Position numbers and translations under genes: made by a program. The notes under the pieces were generated by a model. The model was not told where the DNA came from and searched no databases. It worked only from the letters and a program-made list of their open reading frames with translations. From Mycobacterium syngnathidarum (lineage in GTDB: Bacteria > Actinomycetota > Actinomycetes > Mycobacteriales > Mycobacteriaceae): DNA of 64,000 nt. Numbering within the stretch: the stretch's first letter is position 1; every line of letters starts with the position of its first letter. This document shows, piece by piece, positions 63,920-64,000 of this stretch. The stretch spans positions 62,001 through 126,000 of the forward strand of contig NZ_MLCL01000073.1 in the NCBI RefSeq assembly GCF_001942625.1, in the 5' to 3' direction.

Positions 63920-64000
63920 GTGGCGTTGAAGAAGTCGGATCTGTACTCATCGCTGTGGGCAAGCTGCGACCAGCTCCGTGGCGGCATGGACGCCAGCCAG
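63920..64000 (+). CDS. hsdM: HsdM, type I methyltransferase, N-terminus (cut by right edge)
   Basis: From GTG 63920 (AAGGAG 8 nt upstream) the window ends with 27 codons reading VALKKSDLYSSLWASCDQLR and GGMDASQ, the well-known start of HsdM subunits of type I restriction-modification systems. The rest lies beyond 64,000. The location after a recombinase trio suggests it is element cargo; it could instead be resident DNA if the element ends between 63,782 and 63,919, but no end repeat was seen there. Confidence 0.82.
   Translation, partial: MALKKSDLYSSLWASCDQLRGGMDASQ

Larger units (their letters stand above)
57876..64000. mobile_element. Second recombinase-trio element, left part (runs off right edge)
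   Basis: Begins at the motif IV break (…AAC-CCC-CCG | TTCCGTAGAATG…) and contains three tyrosine-recombinase genes in overlapping order plus a coiled-coil gene, all on the plus strand, then the start of hsdM. No matching inverted end was found before 64,000, so the element probably extends further with hsd genes as cargo. Gene order equals that of the 48-56 kb trio. Confidence 0.65.

Noticed and set aside
1..64000. CRISPR array
   Set aside because: No regularly spaced direct repeats were seen by eye; repeats present are tRNAs and mobile-element ends.

Overview
The window looks like an accessory region from a high-GC actinobacterium of the Mycobacteriales (Mycobacterium, Mycolicibacterium, Gordonia, Rhodococcus or a close relative). 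Supporting signs are dense GTG starts, apparent leaderless genes (TAnnnT followed 6-8 nt later by the start codon), an EspC-like and type VII secretion-type toxin locus, an LpqN-like protein and a MAB_1171c-type membrane protein. No phage structural, plasmid replication or conjugation genes are visible. The content is defence systems, toxin/immunity genes, tRNAs and tyrosine-recombinase elements layered inside one another.

Layout. (1) 1-10.4 kb: a defence cluster with an SMC-like ATPase (cut by the left edge), an unknown protein, an Apea-like HEPN protein, an AlbA_2 (Schlafen-type) protein, a HEPN-like protein, and a DNA methylase overlapping a PD-(D/E)XK nuclease. (2) 10.4-15.7 kb: a type VII-type polymorphic toxin operon (EspC-like protein, toxin with a GH-E-type nuclease segment, LpqN-like protein, ankyrin protein, DUF2185/Imm33-like and DUF6985-like immunity candidates), ending in a truncated ORF. 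(3) 15.7-21.1 kb: a decayed recombinase-element tail and a Tn554-like element (two tyrosine recombinases plus a DUF6262-like protein), one recombinase being cut by an IS3-family element. (4) 21.2-28.3 kb: an array of 12 convincing tRNA genes, including an initiator-type tRNA, interrupted by a DEDD exonuclease and an XRE / ImmA / MAB_1171c / P450 operon. (5) 28.4-33.8 kb: small unknown genes, a paired recombinase locus and a GNAT-zinc ribbon protein.

(6) From 34.0 kb lies a type ISP restriction-modification gene broken into pieces. Its N-terminal part (34,002-36,806) stops at methyltransferase motif I. The next piece resumes at 57,552 and stops at motif IV (57,878). Between them sits a ~20.7 kb element with short terminal inverted repeats. 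Its cargo is a TIR + caspase-like + RyR-domain operon, a type III R-M operon with a PLD/SNF2 helicase and DUF4391, and a recombinase trio whose first member is itself split by a 2.8 kb IS256-family element with passenger genes. A second recombinase trio begins at the motif IV break and runs off the right edge with the start of hsdM downstream.

Main interpretation. Sequence read directly shows that removing the IS3, the IS256-type element and the 20.7 kb element each restores an open frame. The inference is that recombinase-trio elements act as vehicles for defence genes and have twice inserted at conserved methyltransferase motifs of another defence gene. The TIR-caspase-RyR operon resembles caspase-type Thoeris, with an extra RyR protein of unknown role.
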